The notes under the pieces: model-generated
Told to the model about the DNA's origin: nothing
Database searches by the model: none
What the model saw: the letters and a program-made list of their open reading frames with translations, nothing else
In this document: in pieces, positions 1 to 12,448 of the stretch
Layout of the letters: every line of letters begins with the position of its first letter
How positions within the stretch are numbered: the stretch's first letter is position 1
Source of the DNA: Entomortierella parvispora
Lineage: Eukaryota > Mortierellomycota > Mortierellomycetes > Mortierellales > Mortierellaceae
Direction of reading: 5' to 3'
Assembly: GCA_963573315.1 (NCBI GenBank)
Contig: OY752145.1
Location: 434,001-498,000, forward strand
DNA length: 64,000 nt
Translations under genes and position numbers: made by a program

Positions 1-2891
1 CAGACTCCTTGACCTTTTTCTTCCCACTGTATTATCCGCAATGTGCTATCATCATGCCCAAGCTTACCAAAAGGGTGTCAAATGTGGACAGGACAGTCAA
101 GAATTCAGAAATCTTGCAGGAGCCGGCATGGATTCGACTGACAATACGCTCCAAATCAGGGAATCTGGCGCACTTTTCTTCAAACAGATCCATGAAACCA
201 GGGACACGCATCAAATCTTCAACAGCGTCCAGTCGAGCATTGATAGCAGGGGTCGATCTCAAGGGATGGCAGAGCCAACGTCTGAAGAGACGCTTGCCTA
301 CATAACACGAAAAATGAAGAAGTAGTGAGCTTGCTGCAACAAGATTTTCAAATTGACCTCGCCTGTAGATAGGTCGGGTACTCACCGAATGGGGTAACGC
401 AGCGGTTCAAAAGTCGGAGCACAGTTCCCGCTTCCGTGCCATCGCTGTTGTTTTGGAAGATCTCGAGATTGGACAATGTCTGACCATCAAGAATAAGGGT
501 GGACGCCTGTCGTACCGGGTCGTATACATGAAAGTTCTTGAATGACATCAACTCTTCGTCCAGCTTCAGTGATCGCAAGTACCAAACAAGTCCGCCCAAC
601 GCGCTCATGACAGAAGAGTTGTCCTTTAGCTTTTGGAGGGCCTCTGGCCAGCAATCTACAAGAGAGTACATGGTCACACGTTTGTTAGTAGCCGGCCAAC
701 TATAAAAAATGAAAAAGGTGCAAAAGTCAAAGATTTCCTTCTCACCTGATGCAAGAGAGCCAGGAACATCCGCTCCAAAGTAGGTACGGATACGGATCTC
801 GTCCGCCGTATCCATGGCGCTCCAGAACTGTGTCTCGGGCTGCAACTGATTCCAAATAGTATTGGCGCCCAAAGTATTTTTCAAAATACGGGTGCTTCGG
901 ACACTCAGTCCACCCTTTTCCACGACGATTTCCTTGGGCTTGATCTGTGTAATCAAAGTCTCGAATTTCGTCCGATCCATATCATCGTAAAAAGTCGCAA
1001 GGTTGAACTCTGCTGTAGAAGTGTCCACAAATGCAATACCAAACTGAGTTGGAAGGTGTTCCCCTCCGGGTCGGTTGATTTCCTTGATTGCCATACAGTA
1101 TGTCGCCATCTCGTTTGTCAAAAGACCGGAATCTGTTAATGTTCCAGCAGTCAAAATGGAATGCAATTCACGACGAATGACTTTTTGGACCGATTTTTTA
1201 GAAGAACCGCCTTCACGCTCACGCATGGATTTCCCGAGCGCTGTCTCCATCTGGTCTACTCTTGCGACCTTGAATCCTTTGGCGATAAACTGAGCTGCCC
1301 AATAGTCGAAACTGGACTCGGGGACTCCGACCATCCTCATGTTTGTCCTGTCGGTCAACTTGAGATCAAACTGCTGGTGTCCAATATCGGCATCATTTTC
1401 ATAAAGTTCGTAAAATTTGCCCTTCTTAAAGAACACCACAGAATCAAAGTGCTTGCCCTTGATCTCCCAAAACTGACGTTCGAAATCCGTAAAGTTGTCC
1501 CATGCTGATCGAGGGATGTAAAGTGTACGTGGATCGTAATCAGGATGGCCTATAAAATACAAAGAACTCATGGTGAATATGGTGGTGTCCAGAATTGCAA
1601 AAGTCTACTAGGATCTGTTAATAGGCATTGATTCGAAACGTACCAATTGGGTTGCCGTCTTCATCTTTAATCTCTAGGAGCCACTTGTATCGTCCACTGT
1701 TGGTCTCTTCAAACTTTGCTGCACGTTCCTTCTTCTTGTCATCCTTCAGCATCAGCGCTGGGCGAGCCTTGGCAGAGGATGGTGCAGGTGTCTAAAAATA
1801 CAGTCGGCTGTTAGTTGCTGTGACATCTGGGTTGTCTCGTCAAAGAATTGATTGACCACCTACAAAGGCTTTAGCTGCTGGGGGTTTCAGCGCAGGAAGA
1901 GAGCTGCGTGGTTTGCTGCGGTGGCGAGATGGCGATGGAGGCAAGTCTGCCTCCTCGTCTTCGTCCAGTAGGTCATCGCCGTTCAACTCTGCAGGGTCTA
2001 TATATCATGAGCACAGTCAGATGAGCCGCGTACGCCTACAATGCGGATTACGAGACAACCAAGAGTTTCGACCTATTTACCAATATCCATGTTAAAGTCG
2101 TCTTCTGGCACTGCTGCTGGTGCCTCGTATTCAGAGTCTCCGTCATCATCCGAGTCCCGCTTTGCTTTGGATTTCTTTCCGGCTTCTTTGCGACTTTTAC
2201 CGCCCAGTATCCGGTTCGCCTTCTCGTCCTCCTCGTCTTCGTCGTCATCTGAAAGCTGGTATTTGATCTTTCTGACTGCTCGGCTCTAAAGAAGATACGC
2301 GGAAGCGGGGGAAGGGGAAAAAAAAGTGGTTGAGTTTCTGAAATAGTTGGGTCGTTCGAGTGCGCGACTTGGAAAAAAAAGCATGCTTTGGCATACTGAT
2401 CGTCTCGATCCAAGAGGCTCGTCCTCGTCTTCGTCGTCGTCCTTGCCATCCTTGGCCATATCCTCAAAACGCAGATTTCTGGCCGTCGAGCCCAACGAGA
2501 GGTTGCTCACAGCCGCGGCAAACTTCTTGACCGAGTGGGATTCGTCTGCTTGTTGCATCACAGGACTGGTCGAGTCATCTTCCTCGTCGTCATTCAGGCT
2601 CGTTCTCTTGCGTTTGGGGGGGAGGACGGATTTATCCGAGGTGAAGAGAGGCAAGGTTTCGTCTTTGGCGTTTGTGCGTGAACGAATGGGAGTCGAGGGA
2701 GGTGCCGAGTCCAGGGCGGAAGATGATCCCTGATTGAGGTTGGTGGCGTTTGCATTTGTGGAAGGGGGGAGAGGGGCGGCGGTCTTGAAGAATGAGAAGA
2801 GGGACTTTTGCACCATGGCCGGCTGGCCCTTGGCGGGAGCGGCTGGCTTTGCAGGCGACTTTGCAGGCCGAGTCCGGTCGTCAAAGGTCAT
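1..2891 (-). CDS. MSH6: DNA mismatch repair protein Msh6, N-terminal part (cut by window edge)
   Basis: MutS homologue that pairs with Msh2 to recognise base mismatches in the nucleus. The start at 2891 gives an N-terminus with a PCNA-interacting box (QKSLFSFF, residues 28-35) followed by an acidic disordered linker, as in Msh6. Exon 1 is 2891-2397 and exon 2 begins at 2285; phases match. After further introns near 2080, 1860-1790 and 1640-1560 comes MutS domain I with the mismatch-wedge motif GKFYELYEND (near 1400-1430), which is the Phe-x-Glu signature of Msh6/MutS. The connector and lever begin further left, with a splice junction at about 385 inside a motif reading VTPFG-KRLF. The ATPase domain lies outside the window, so function of this copy cannot be judged. 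STE12 lies 225 bp upstream in the same orientation. Identification is firm. Confidence 0.95.
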
Positions 2892-2927
2892 TGGAGTGAT
2901 GAGGAGAGGGGCAAGGGTGAGAGAAGG

Positions 2928-2954
2928 AAAAAAAAAAAAAAAAAAAAAAAAAAA
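2928..2954. repeat. A27 homopolymer in the MSH6 5' leader
   Basis: Run of 27 A on the plus strand, that is poly-T on the MSH6 sense strand, about 40 nt upstream of the MSH6 start. Such T tracts can exclude nucleosomes in fungal promoters (inference). Confidence 0.8.
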
Positions 2955-3116
2955 GAGTTGACGCGAATCGACATTCTCTCACCAAAACAAACACTGCACA
3001 CCTCCGCACGCGTCTCGTTCCCTCGTTCGACCCCAAGCAGAGTCACACATCGTCGGTTCGTTTGTTTGAATTGTAGAGGTTATTAAGGGACGTGGATTTG
3101 ATTTTATTATTTACAT

Positions 3117-3985
3117 TTAGATGGGCACGTTGGGCAGAAGCGAACCCAGCGCAAGCTCAATGTACTTGTACTCTTGGTTGTGGTGCGACGGCGGGAGCGC
3201 CGTCATATGCACGTTCGGGAACCCGCTGCTTGCAGTTCCTTGTCCACCGCCGTTGCTCGACACTGATGTCGAAGCCGATGACGACGCGGACGACGCGGAC
3301 GACGCGGACGAGGATGTGGGCACCATCGCCGCCGTCGAGAACATGGCTCCTCCTACGGCCCCCAGAGCTGCGTTACCCCCATTCATTGACGAAGCCGGGT
3401 CAAACAAGCCATAACGAGAACCCATCCCACCATTTCCTCCAAGAGCCACAGGCGTCGTCAGAGGGTAGGCCCCATAAGGTACATAGTCTGACATCGACCC
3501 TCCATAGCCGAACGCGCCTGTGCTATAGGGTGTCGTCGCCGTCGACATCATTCTTGTGACCTCGGATAGAACTGGAGTCGAGTCAATGGCAGCCTTGATT
3601 TCGTATTCGTACTTGTACCGCAGCTTTTCCATATCGGAAATTTCTTCGTTCTCATCCTCCTCTTCCTCGACCGTGAACAAGGGCGGAGGAATAGGCTGCT
3701 GAGCCAGAAGAGTGCTAAAGCCTGCAGACAATGGCACGGGCTGGCAAGGCCCGTAGGCTTGTTGGACCGTCGCGGTGGTCGCTGTCGTTGTCGCTGTCGT
3801 TGTGGACATCATGGGCATCGTTGGAATGAATGGCTGTTGTTGCGATCCTAGCGTTATGTCGGTGTACATGTTGGGTCGTTGCAGGTGGGAGGGGTACTGC
3901 TGGGGCATCATAGGCTGCATAGGTGTTGGTCCTTTGATCATCGGGTATCGGTTCGGTAACTGGAGTTGCTGTTGTTGCTGTTGCT

Positions 3986-4016
<31 letters not shown>

Positions 4017-6186
4017 TTGTTGTTGTTGCTGTTGCTGCTGTTGTTGTTGTTGTTGTTGGTAAGACATACCAATCACACCCCCTTCCTCATCTTCGTCCTC
4101 TCCACTGCTAAATCCGCTCAGGCTTTCGCGCTCGCTCATAGATTCCACGCCATCTCTGTATCGACGACGCTTCCTACCCATACTATGATCAGAGGCATAG
4201 CCCTTGGACATTCGCAAAGGATGATCTTCTTGATCTTCATCGTATTCATCCTCAAGGTCTCCTTCACGTTTCAATCCTCCAGGTCCAGATTCGCCGGTTT
4301 CGCCAGATTCATCATCATTGGCCCAGGCTGGCTTGTCGTGGGTCTTGCGATGGGCTGCTAAATTGTCGCTTCTAGAGAATCGCTTGGCACAGATTGTACA
4401 AGCATACGGCCTCTCAAGCGTGTGGGTCCTCCAATGCCGTTTCAGGTGCTCTAGCCTCTTGAAGAGTCTTCCACACTGAGGAACGGGGCAGGCATAAGAT
4501 CGTGGTGGGTTTCCATTACCGGTTTGAAGGGACTGTAATGACGACATGGACGCGGATCCCTGATGGTGCAGAGGCCGCGAGTTTTCTTGCTTGATGCCAG
4601 AGAGAGAGTCCAAAGATCCAGAAACCAACATGCTTCCATCCAAGTACCGGTCGCCATCATCTAAATCCAATGATCCGCGGCGTGCACTCGCAGGATCCAA
4701 AGATCCATTGCCATGAATCCCGTTGGTCATATGATCGACGGCTTCTGAAAGATTGGAGGGGTTGGCAGTGGAGCGTCTGCGTCTCTTCTTGTACGTGGGC
4801 GATCCCTCAAAGACAGAGAACGATCCAAAGACACCAGTCTTTTCTGAATGACTCAAAGCTCCATCGGCATCTGACGGGACCTTGGACTCTGAGTTATCAT
4901 CGGATCTACGATGCAATAGAATAGGATACGAGATTTGGAGCTGTTATTAATAAATGAACTGAATTTTGATCCCCAACGATGTCCTGGACAACTTACCCTT
5001 GATCATCCAAACACAACTCGTGGCGACTCATAGACTGACTATCACCAAATGTACCTCCCAATGCCTCGTTTTTGCTCGCAACCAGTCCACCCAAGGCTGC
5101 CGAGGCAAGTGAACCGCCATCGGGTACCAGTTGGGCCTGAGTGGGTGAAGAAGCAGAGGGTGTGGTATTCAATGGAAGTTGCTTGCTCAAAGGCGCCACG
5201 CCGTCAGGTGTGAAGCTTTGGAGTGTCTCTGTAATAGTGTTCATCTCGATGGTCCGGCGGGAGAGACGCTCGACCAGGTCGCGGACGGTTTCGAGCGTGC
5301 AGGAGAGGGCTGGTTCAGACACTGCTTGGGAGGTAGGTTCAGCCCCACTCTGCTCGCGCTTCAGGTCGCGCTCCATCGCATCGAGAAAGAGTCGATCATG
5401 TGGTACCGAGTACCAATAAAAGACCTTTTGTTTCTTTTGGGTCCGAATGCAATTGTTGCGGTAAAGCATCTCTAGGAATGGCGACTTGGGCTCTTCGAGG
5501 CAGGCATCCGCCCCAGGCTTGAGGTTGCGCAGGTCCGAGAACACACCCTCTTCAAACTTCTTGATGTTGCGCACAGGTCGTCCAAAGCTCTCAAAACGCG
5601 AGACCAGCGACCGCACAATGTCGGTGCCTGTAATGTGGTAAAGCTCATTCCAGAGCACACACGAGATTGTTTCGCCTGTCGGCAACTGGAACCGCGAGAG
5701 CTCCATCTCATACGTTGGTGCTGTGGTCAGGAACACGCTCAGACGATCAATCTCTTCTATCCTCGACGCCGATGCGGTCGTTAACGACAGCGTGTCATGA
5801 AGAAGGTTATGCTGGTCGTGCTGCTGTTGCTGGAGGAGCTGCTGGTGTTGGAGTTGCTGATGATGTTGCTGTTGCTGGTGTTGATGCTGGTGCTGGTGTT
5901 GGTGTTGGTGCTGGTGTTGGTGCTGTTGAGCTTGCTGATGATGCTGCTGCATCTGCTGCATCTGCAAATGGAGTTGTTCCTCCTCTTGCTTTTGTACTTG
6001 ATGCTGTTGCTGAAGTGATTGTTGTTGTTGAAAGTGACTCATATGTTGAAGTGGTTGGATATATTGTGCATGAGAGAGTGAAGGCTGATGGGTGTACGAC
6101 TGCTGTGAATGCTGGTAGGTATGTTGGTGAGAATGCTGTGGTTGTTGGCTGAAGAGGTCTGGCCTTCTTGAGTTGGCGGTCAACAT
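3117..6186 (-). CDS. STE12: Ste12-like transcription factor (homeodomain-like plus two C2H2 fingers)
   Basis: Nuclear transcription factor at the end of a mating/filamentation MAP-kinase pathway. Two exons, 6186-4997 and 4905-3117, join in frame (GTAAGT donor, TAG acceptor) to give 992 residues. Residues 1-142 are Gln/His-rich with a QH dipeptide tract at about 88-103. The Ste12 DNA-binding domain occupies about 143-285 and contains the characteristic KKQKVFYWYSVPHDRLFLDA stretch. A linker leads to two C2H2 zinc fingers at about 534-588 (CPVPQC...H, CTIC...H), then an acidic region, a run of 31 Gln (3966-4058) and a Ser/Ala/Gly-rich tail. C2H2 fingers are typical of filamentous-fungal Ste12 and absent from the budding-yeast protein. 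The odd points are the long Gln/His extension before the DNA-binding domain and the very long gene-free region upstream. Family assignment is firm; regulation by MAPK is inferred from family. Confidence 0.95.
3966..4058 (-). repeat. Poly-glutamine trinucleotide tract in STE12
   Basis: 31 consecutive CAA/CAG codons (TTG/CTG on the plus strand) downstream of the zinc fingers. Mixed CAA and CAG use interrupts a pure repeat, which usually slows expansion; length variation between strains is likely (inference). Confidence 0.9.
5877..5930 (-). repeat. Gln-His dipeptide hexanucleotide-like repeat in STE12
   Basis: Tandem CAGCAC/CAACAC-type units encode alternating Gln and His around residues 88-103, within a Gln/His-rich N-terminal extension. 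Confidence 0.8.
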
Positions 6187-8994
6187 GGTGAGGCTGGGGG
6201 AGAGTGGAGAAGTGGGTAGTGCTGCAAGAGGCGGGGGAGGCAGGAGGGTTTAAAAAAAGGAAAAGGATAGGAAAATGAAGGTAGGTTAGGGGCTGGCTTG
6301 ACGTGGGGTCAATGGATGAGTGGAAGAACTTGGCCAGCGGTGAGAAAGGACGGTGTGGAGGAGCAAGGTCGATCCAAGGGCTACCTTGTTTCGATGTTTG
6401 GTGAAGGGAAGCAGCGACGTTTCAAGGGATGAAAAGGAGCGAGTAGTTGGGCGTGAAATGAACGGGTTTGGTTCGTAAGTGATAGAGTCGAGAGGCCGAA
6501 TATAGGTGAGAAAGAGAGCGAGAGGGAAAGAGAAGGAAAGAGAGAGAGTCGATCTGGAGACAACAAGACAGGAAAAGCTGAGAAGGAAAACAAAAAGAGG
6601 GCAGAAGAGGAAAGAAGAGAGGAGACGAGAGAGAGAATGGGAAAGAGAAAAGAAAAAAGAAGCGGTGAGAAAGGTGGTTCATGAGCGTGGTGAGGTCAGT
6701 CCAGACAGAGAGTGATCATAAATAGGAAACAAAAGACGGAGACAGAAGCGAAGATATATAAAATGAAAAAAGGAGACGGACAAAGGACCAGGTAGGCCTG
6801 AGGAGGGATGAGGGCGGAGGAGGGTTCTCGACTACAGAACGGGGGCGGGTCGAAGCAGCGCGGTGCAATTCGATGCCATGCAGTATCGTGGACAATTGGA
6901 CAAGTGGAGCGAAAAAATGGGCAGTGAAAAGCGAGTGGGAGAGGGAGCGGAAGAATGGAATACATGCAGGTCTTCCTCTCTTGACAGCCTCGGTCTGTCT
7001 GCAAGGTGTGTCGAAGTACATTGATCATTTAAAAGTAAGGCAGAGACCGCGGCCATGGTGCATTGGTTACCTTGTGATGTCGCTGTGCTTGGTTGGAGCG
7101 GAACGGAAGGACGGAAGTCAATAGGCCGATGCAAATGAGTGATATATTGTCGTGTCCAGGAGGCAATTGGGGCCGTTGATCTTGAGGGTGACGATGATGA
7201 CGGATGTTTGTGTTGAAGAAGGAGAACGAGGAGGACCCTGGTCGGTCTATCTGGGAATTAGTTGAATTAATGAAGGGCAAGCGAGAAGGGTGATGGAAAG
7301 AAGAAAGAAAGGGAAAGGAAAGAGAGAAAAGAGTTGCGATGAGTCGTTGTGGGCGACAATGATCCTGTTGACACATTTTTTCCCTCTGTGTTCCTGCTCA
7401 AGGACCTTGCACCAAGGGTCAAGGCACCACCCGATCCACTGCTCTGCGATGCAATGCATTGAATACACACAAGCACACTGCAAGGCGCTTTTGACCATGG
7501 ATCTTGCACCTGTTGCTGATCCCCGCCAAATGTATCGGAGCATTCTGTAAAGAAACGGCCGCCGCAAACCCATCTTGTGCCACACACAATTCCCGCTCGA
7601 ATGCCTTGGTGGTCGGCCCTCAGTGCTCTCAGCACCACACTTTGGAGAGGCAATTAGAGCAATGCAGCAAAGCTTGCCGATTTTTTTTTTTCGCACAGTC
7701 GCCAACCTGAGTGCTCACGCCCTTTTGCTTGCTTCCAAGCAAGTCCAAGAACCAACAATACAACCTAATTGACCAGGTCTAAACATCGAAAGCACACGCC
7801 CTTCAACAAAGCAAGTTCTACGATGCTCATTGATGATGGTAACGGAGGCAACTTGCTGACAAGGCGAAGTTGAGAGCATCCGCATTCGTCCCTAAGTCCG
7901 TGTCTCGATTGGGGTTTGGAAACTAGACTCGCGCACAGTGTGTTTAGTCAGGACCCAGCAAGGGTAGGGATGGGAGAAGAAAAAGGAGAGGGGGTTCAAT
8001 GAAGGGGGGAATGCACATTTCATCCACGGTTTGATTATGAGATGACAGATGAGACAAAACGCATGAATTATGTCCAAAACAGGGAGAAGAAAACAAGGGG
8101 TGAACGAACAAACCTCACTCAAAAAAAAAAAAAAAAAAAAAGGGAAAGGGAGCACAAGAACACAGGACATCATCTTGAAGCTTGGGTGCAACCCATGGGT
8201 CTTTTGTCCAATTGGTGGAGGCGGCACATTGAATGACGCCCTGCGCCTTGCCACGCGCCCGATCCAGGACAGAATCCGACGCAATGGCTCGAGGGAGGAA
8301 AAAGAAAAGTGAATGTCTAGGACCATGAGGATGTGGAGGTCAATCATCCCTAGCCTCATCCCCCATGGCTAATGTGCTCAGCAAAAGAGAGGCCGGAGCC
8401 GGAGTGGGGGGGGCCTCATGGCCCTGGCAGTTTACCCAGTCTGTTGCGTCCAAAATGGGCCAAGCACAACATTAGGGGGTAGGGGGCACGGACAAACAGC
8501 TCTCATGCATCTTGCATGGCGCATTGAAATCATCAAGAGGAAAACTTCCTCTCCCCCCTCTCCCCCACCCTCCCTTTCTCCTCTTCCCTTGCCTTCCATT
8601 GCTCCAAGAACACGCAGATGAGCAATCCACCAAACACGCAACGGAACAGATCGATGACATCCATAACAAAGGGGCAATAAAGTTAATTGAGGGTGCAGTG
8701 AAGGAGGAAGGGGGAGAGGATCAAGAGGACACATGTGTGTTTGTTTGTCTGCGCTGTTTCCATGGTTTCTGGTCCATGCTCGGCGCCCTCTTCAATCTAG
8801 AGCCCCATAGCCAAAAAGAAGAATAAAAGTGGGCGAGAAAGAGAACACAGAGCACGAAGGAGGGAAAAAAACCTGTCCGTGGATCATGGACAAGGGACTT
8901 GCTAGTGGCCAGAAAACCACAACCGGATCATGCACGAGTGAGGGGAGGACCGTTGTCAGTCTGTACTGCACATTCGTGTACGTCGGTCACAGAC

Positions 8995-9017
8995 CAACAA
9001 CAACAACAACAACAACA
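8995..9017. repeat. (CAA)n microsatellite
   Basis: About seven tandem CAA units in the gene-free region upstream of STE12. Confidence 0.85.
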
Positions 9018-10237
9018 CCCAGCCAAAACCGCGACAGTCAACACAAGAGCCCTCCCCGTATCAAAATAAAGGATGAAACGAGCGACACCAAAGACGGGGC
9101 TACGTTTTGCTAAAATTGGGAGCAGCTGTGGTCCGGACGAGGACAGGATTCTATTCTGATCCCCTTCTCCCACCCCTTGCATCCTCGCCATCCCCCCCTT
9201 CCTCCCTAGAGACATCCGTCATGGCGCCTGGGCCGGATGCGTGGGATGGATGCGGTCCAAACGCGTCGTTCGTTGACCCTGGCGCGCGTGTATTTGCCCA
9301 ATCATCACACGCGCCTGTCTCAATGGCATCTTTTTTTTGGGCTGCGCCCGTCTTCTTTTTGCGTCAAAGGGTCTGTTCTTGCTTCTCTTTTGCTCATCGC
9401 TCATCGCTCTTCCACCCTCGCCACCAACACACACTCGTCGTACTGGATTGGACTGGACTGGGATCGGACTGAACCGAACCAACTAACAAGTCGTCGATCA
9501 ATCCTGTCCTGAATGGTGCCTTTCTCGGTCACCGTGCTCTCTGCCGCTCTTAACCTTCCTTGTTATCCCGTGGACCTCGTGGCTTACCTCGTTGCAAGGC
9601 TCTTGCCCTTAATCGTCTGCTGGTACAGTACTGTATGTGGCTATCGACTCTAACGGGAAGAGGACAATGAAACACAGAGAGTAGCCAACACCTCCAATGT
9701 ACCAATGGACGGTCTGGCAGTGAAATGTAGAGGATATATTTCCGGGAATGAGAGCCAATGGAGATTGAACGAATGCAAGCAAACAAAAAAGGAATGGGAA
9801 CAGTGTTTGGATGTGGGTTCCAGGAGAGCGACGAATGCAGCAATAAATGTACAAGCAAATGATTGAAGAGATAATGAAAGGATGAATGGATGTAAGGGAC
9901 GGACGGATGGATGGAAGGATGGACGGATGGAAAGGTGGATGACGAGAAGAAGGGAAAGAGAGAGAGAGGAGAGAGCCAGCAAGCCCAGCAAGCCAACCAG
10001 CCAACGAGCCAACAAGCCAACAAGCCAAGCCAGGGCCAAAGCACCCACCCAACCCAACGCAACCCCACCTTGCTCTCGTGGCCAACAACACGCACAACAG
10101 TAGGGTAGGACATGATTCATGGTTCATGTCATTACATATTGAATAATTCCATCATGTATTCACGGACGGGTACATGTACTGTTTGTACCTTGAAGTGGCC
10201 ATGAGCGGAACTTGCTTCCATGTCGCTGCCTGTGCCT

Positions 10238-10238
10238 G

Positions 10239-10271
<33 letters not shown>

Positions 10272-10272
10272 G
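10238..10272 (+). repeat. (TC)n microsatellite upstream of the F-box gene
   Basis: TC dinucleotide run with one interruption, about 275 nt before the start at 10547. It is the core of a pyrimidine-rich leader of the kind seen before several genes in this window. Confidence 0.85.
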
Positions 10273-10546
10273 TTTATTGGTGCTGTAGATGCTGGCTCCC
10301 AGGATACAGTCCTGGACACTGGATACTGGATGCTGATACTAGAAGCCGGGCAGTGGAGGAGGCTGTGGCATGCACAGACTGCTACACCGCCATTCAAACA
10401 GCGACATCCGCTCACAGCCACGCGTGCTGATGCAGAGGATGGATGCCCCAACACTGCCTCTGCATCGCTCTTGTTTCTTTCTTTATCTTCTCGTCTTCCT
10501 CTTTTCTCCTCCCAGAACTCCTACCCACCCAGCAACAAAACTGTAA

Positions 10547-12448
10547 ATGACCACAACTGCAGCCGTGTCTTGCTGGAAGCTCCCGCGCTCAAAGTCTCCA
10601 GAGGCCATCACCAGGCTCCTCATCCCCGATATCGTTGATCTCATCATACCATTCCTTTCCAAGTCTGAACGCTGTCGTTGCTGCCTCGTCTCCCAGTCCT
10701 GGTACAGTTTCTTTATTGGTGCAGTCTGGTCCGACGGTTGGAATTTTACCACCGGATACCATGGCATCCACTGCAGGCCATCGCAAGATGTCGATGATCC
10801 CGTCCAGTCCAGGGATTTGTTTCGGCGTGTTGGTCAATACATTCGACATCTCCAGATGGGGGAAGCGGACTCGCACAACCTTGAGGCCTTTTTCGACATT
10901 GTGCGAGAGTCTTGTGGGGCGCTGCAGAACCTGGCTGTGTATCATCGTTGTTTGACACACAGACTATTTGAGAGGCTTGTTCTTGGTATTGGCAATGACT
11001 GCCAGACGGGACAGGTGGGAAACGAAATTCTGGATTCGGCTTCTGCGATCACAAGGCCTGTTCTGACAAAGCAGACGATCGCGCGGATCTTGCGCTCACC
11101 CACGAACGCCTTCCTCTCAGGGTCATTGAGACTCCTTGCACTAACTATCCACCCGGAATCTTGCGAGTCAGTCTTGCACTGGATAGGCTTGGCAGCTCGA
11201 AGGCACGGACGCTTGCAGAACCTGGAAAAGTTTGAACTGCATTCAAGGCAAGGATCTTGGAAAGCTTCGCAGCTAGACTATGTTGAGGTCCCAATTCATC
11301 TTTCCTTGATCTTTGTGTTTCTCAGGTCCTGGAACGGCAGAAAGGGAAGGGCGACACTCAAACAAGTCTCGATTAACCTTGGAGACGCTTTTGATGACAT
11401 GGAGGAGGAGTCGATTGAGGATCATGACGAGGATGAGTTTGTCTACGTTTCCAGGTACTGGTCACGACCCTCACATCTGTCTAGAAAGCGAGGAGCCGCG
11501 CAGGAATCTCGCCGTCAAAGCAAAGGACAAGGTGAGGATAAAGCATATGCAGAGATCCAGAGAAACAGCTCTGGCATCACCTCTCTATCGTTACGTCAGG
11601 TCCGGAGTAAGGTCGCTCTATCGAAGTTGTTGCAACGTCTGCCTTGCCTGCAATCACTCTCATTTCGGTACCTCGACGATCCTACCTTCCTGAAGTCCAT
11701 CAAAACGTATGCACCTCAGCTAGTTACCCTGGAGTGCACGAAGCTATGTTCCTTCTCTGAAGATCAGGATTGGATCGACTACTTTAATATCAAAAACCAA
11801 AAGCACACCCAAAAGGATACTTTCGCGGTCAGTAAGCATTGGGAGACTTATCCTCACCTGAACCATCGCCTGCAAGGACTTGACTTTGGGTTCCTTGCTC
11901 AAACCTCGATCAACGACAGGGTTCTATTGCAGATCGCACGTCCACTCGAAGCCTCTCGGTTTCATACATTGACCCTGCATGGTGCTGACGGCGTGATTAG
12001 CATGGGTGTCTTGGCTCTACTTCAGAACTGTCCAAACCTCCAGGTCCTCAAGGTTAACTAATGTCGCTTGAATGGGTCAATGTTTCAACAGCGTCTAGGT
12101 CCCTGGGTCTGTTACAAGACCTTGCGGAAACTTACTCTGTCATTTGTGAATTTTGGTGAGCAAGTGTTGGACAACGAACCGTTGCATCCCAGAGAATTCA
12201 GGCGACATCTCTATCAATTGGAGAAGTTAGAGGATCTCTTCTTGGAAGGAGAAGGGTTCCGCAAAGACCTGTTGCTTTGGTCCCCTGAAGAAGAAATAGA
12301 GGAATGGACAACAAAGTCACCTCAGCTGTTGCATCTGAAGTCGCTCTTTTTTCCAGGAGTGGAGAACTCGCTGACAGATAGAGACTACGCCTGGCTGGGT
12401 TATCTCTTCCCAAACACAACCTACACGGTGTACGACTACGAATGGTGA
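10547..12448 (+). pseudogene. F-box/leucine-rich-repeat protein with an in-frame stop codon
   Basis: The reading frame opens at 10547 with an F-box-like segment at about residues 23-62 (LLIPDIVDLIIPFL...CCLVSQSW), followed by irregular leucine-rich repeats. Such proteins are substrate adaptors of SCF ubiquitin ligases. Residue 505 is a TAA stop at 12059-12061, yet the same frame continues open to 12448. The repeat signature runs straight through it: LQVLKVN, stop, CRLNGSMF fits LxxLxLxxCxL with the stop in a variable position. The downstream 128 codons encode further repeat-like sequence ending at a normal stop, with AATAAA at 12474. Possibilities are a recent nonsense mutation, a sequence error, a truncated functional protein of 504 residues, or an unusually short 39-nt intron (12053-12091, GTTAAC...CAG), which would also keep frame. 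No introns are otherwise needed. Confidence 0.75.

Larger units (their letters stand above)
6187..10546. other. Long gene-free region upstream of STE12 and the F-box gene
   Basis: 4.36 kb with no ORF that resembles a protein. 6400-6700 is strongly GA-rich on the plus strand, that is pyrimidine-rich on the STE12 sense strand, consistent with its 5' leader. It holds A21 at 8121-8141, a (CAA)n tract at 8995-9017, GGAT/GGAC tetranucleotide repeats at about 9880-9940, imperfect GCCAACAA repeats at about 9973-10030 and a (TC)n tract at 10238-10272. Small ORFs here are biased by these repeats. It probably contains the regulatory DNA of both divergent genes; no specific site could be proven. Confidence 0.6.

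Noticed and set aside
3775-4361. Poly-Cys and poly-Leu ORFs on the plus strand
   Set aside because: Other frames of the STE12 poly-Gln repeat.
9668-9674. TGAAACA pheromone-response element
   Set aside because: A single 7-mer in 4.4 kb is expected by chance and it lies about 3.5 kb from the STE12 start.
9550-10127. Overlapping minus-strand ORFs of 150-190 codons
   Set aside because: Built from GGAT and GCCAACAA repeats read in several frames; no family resemblance or splice structure.
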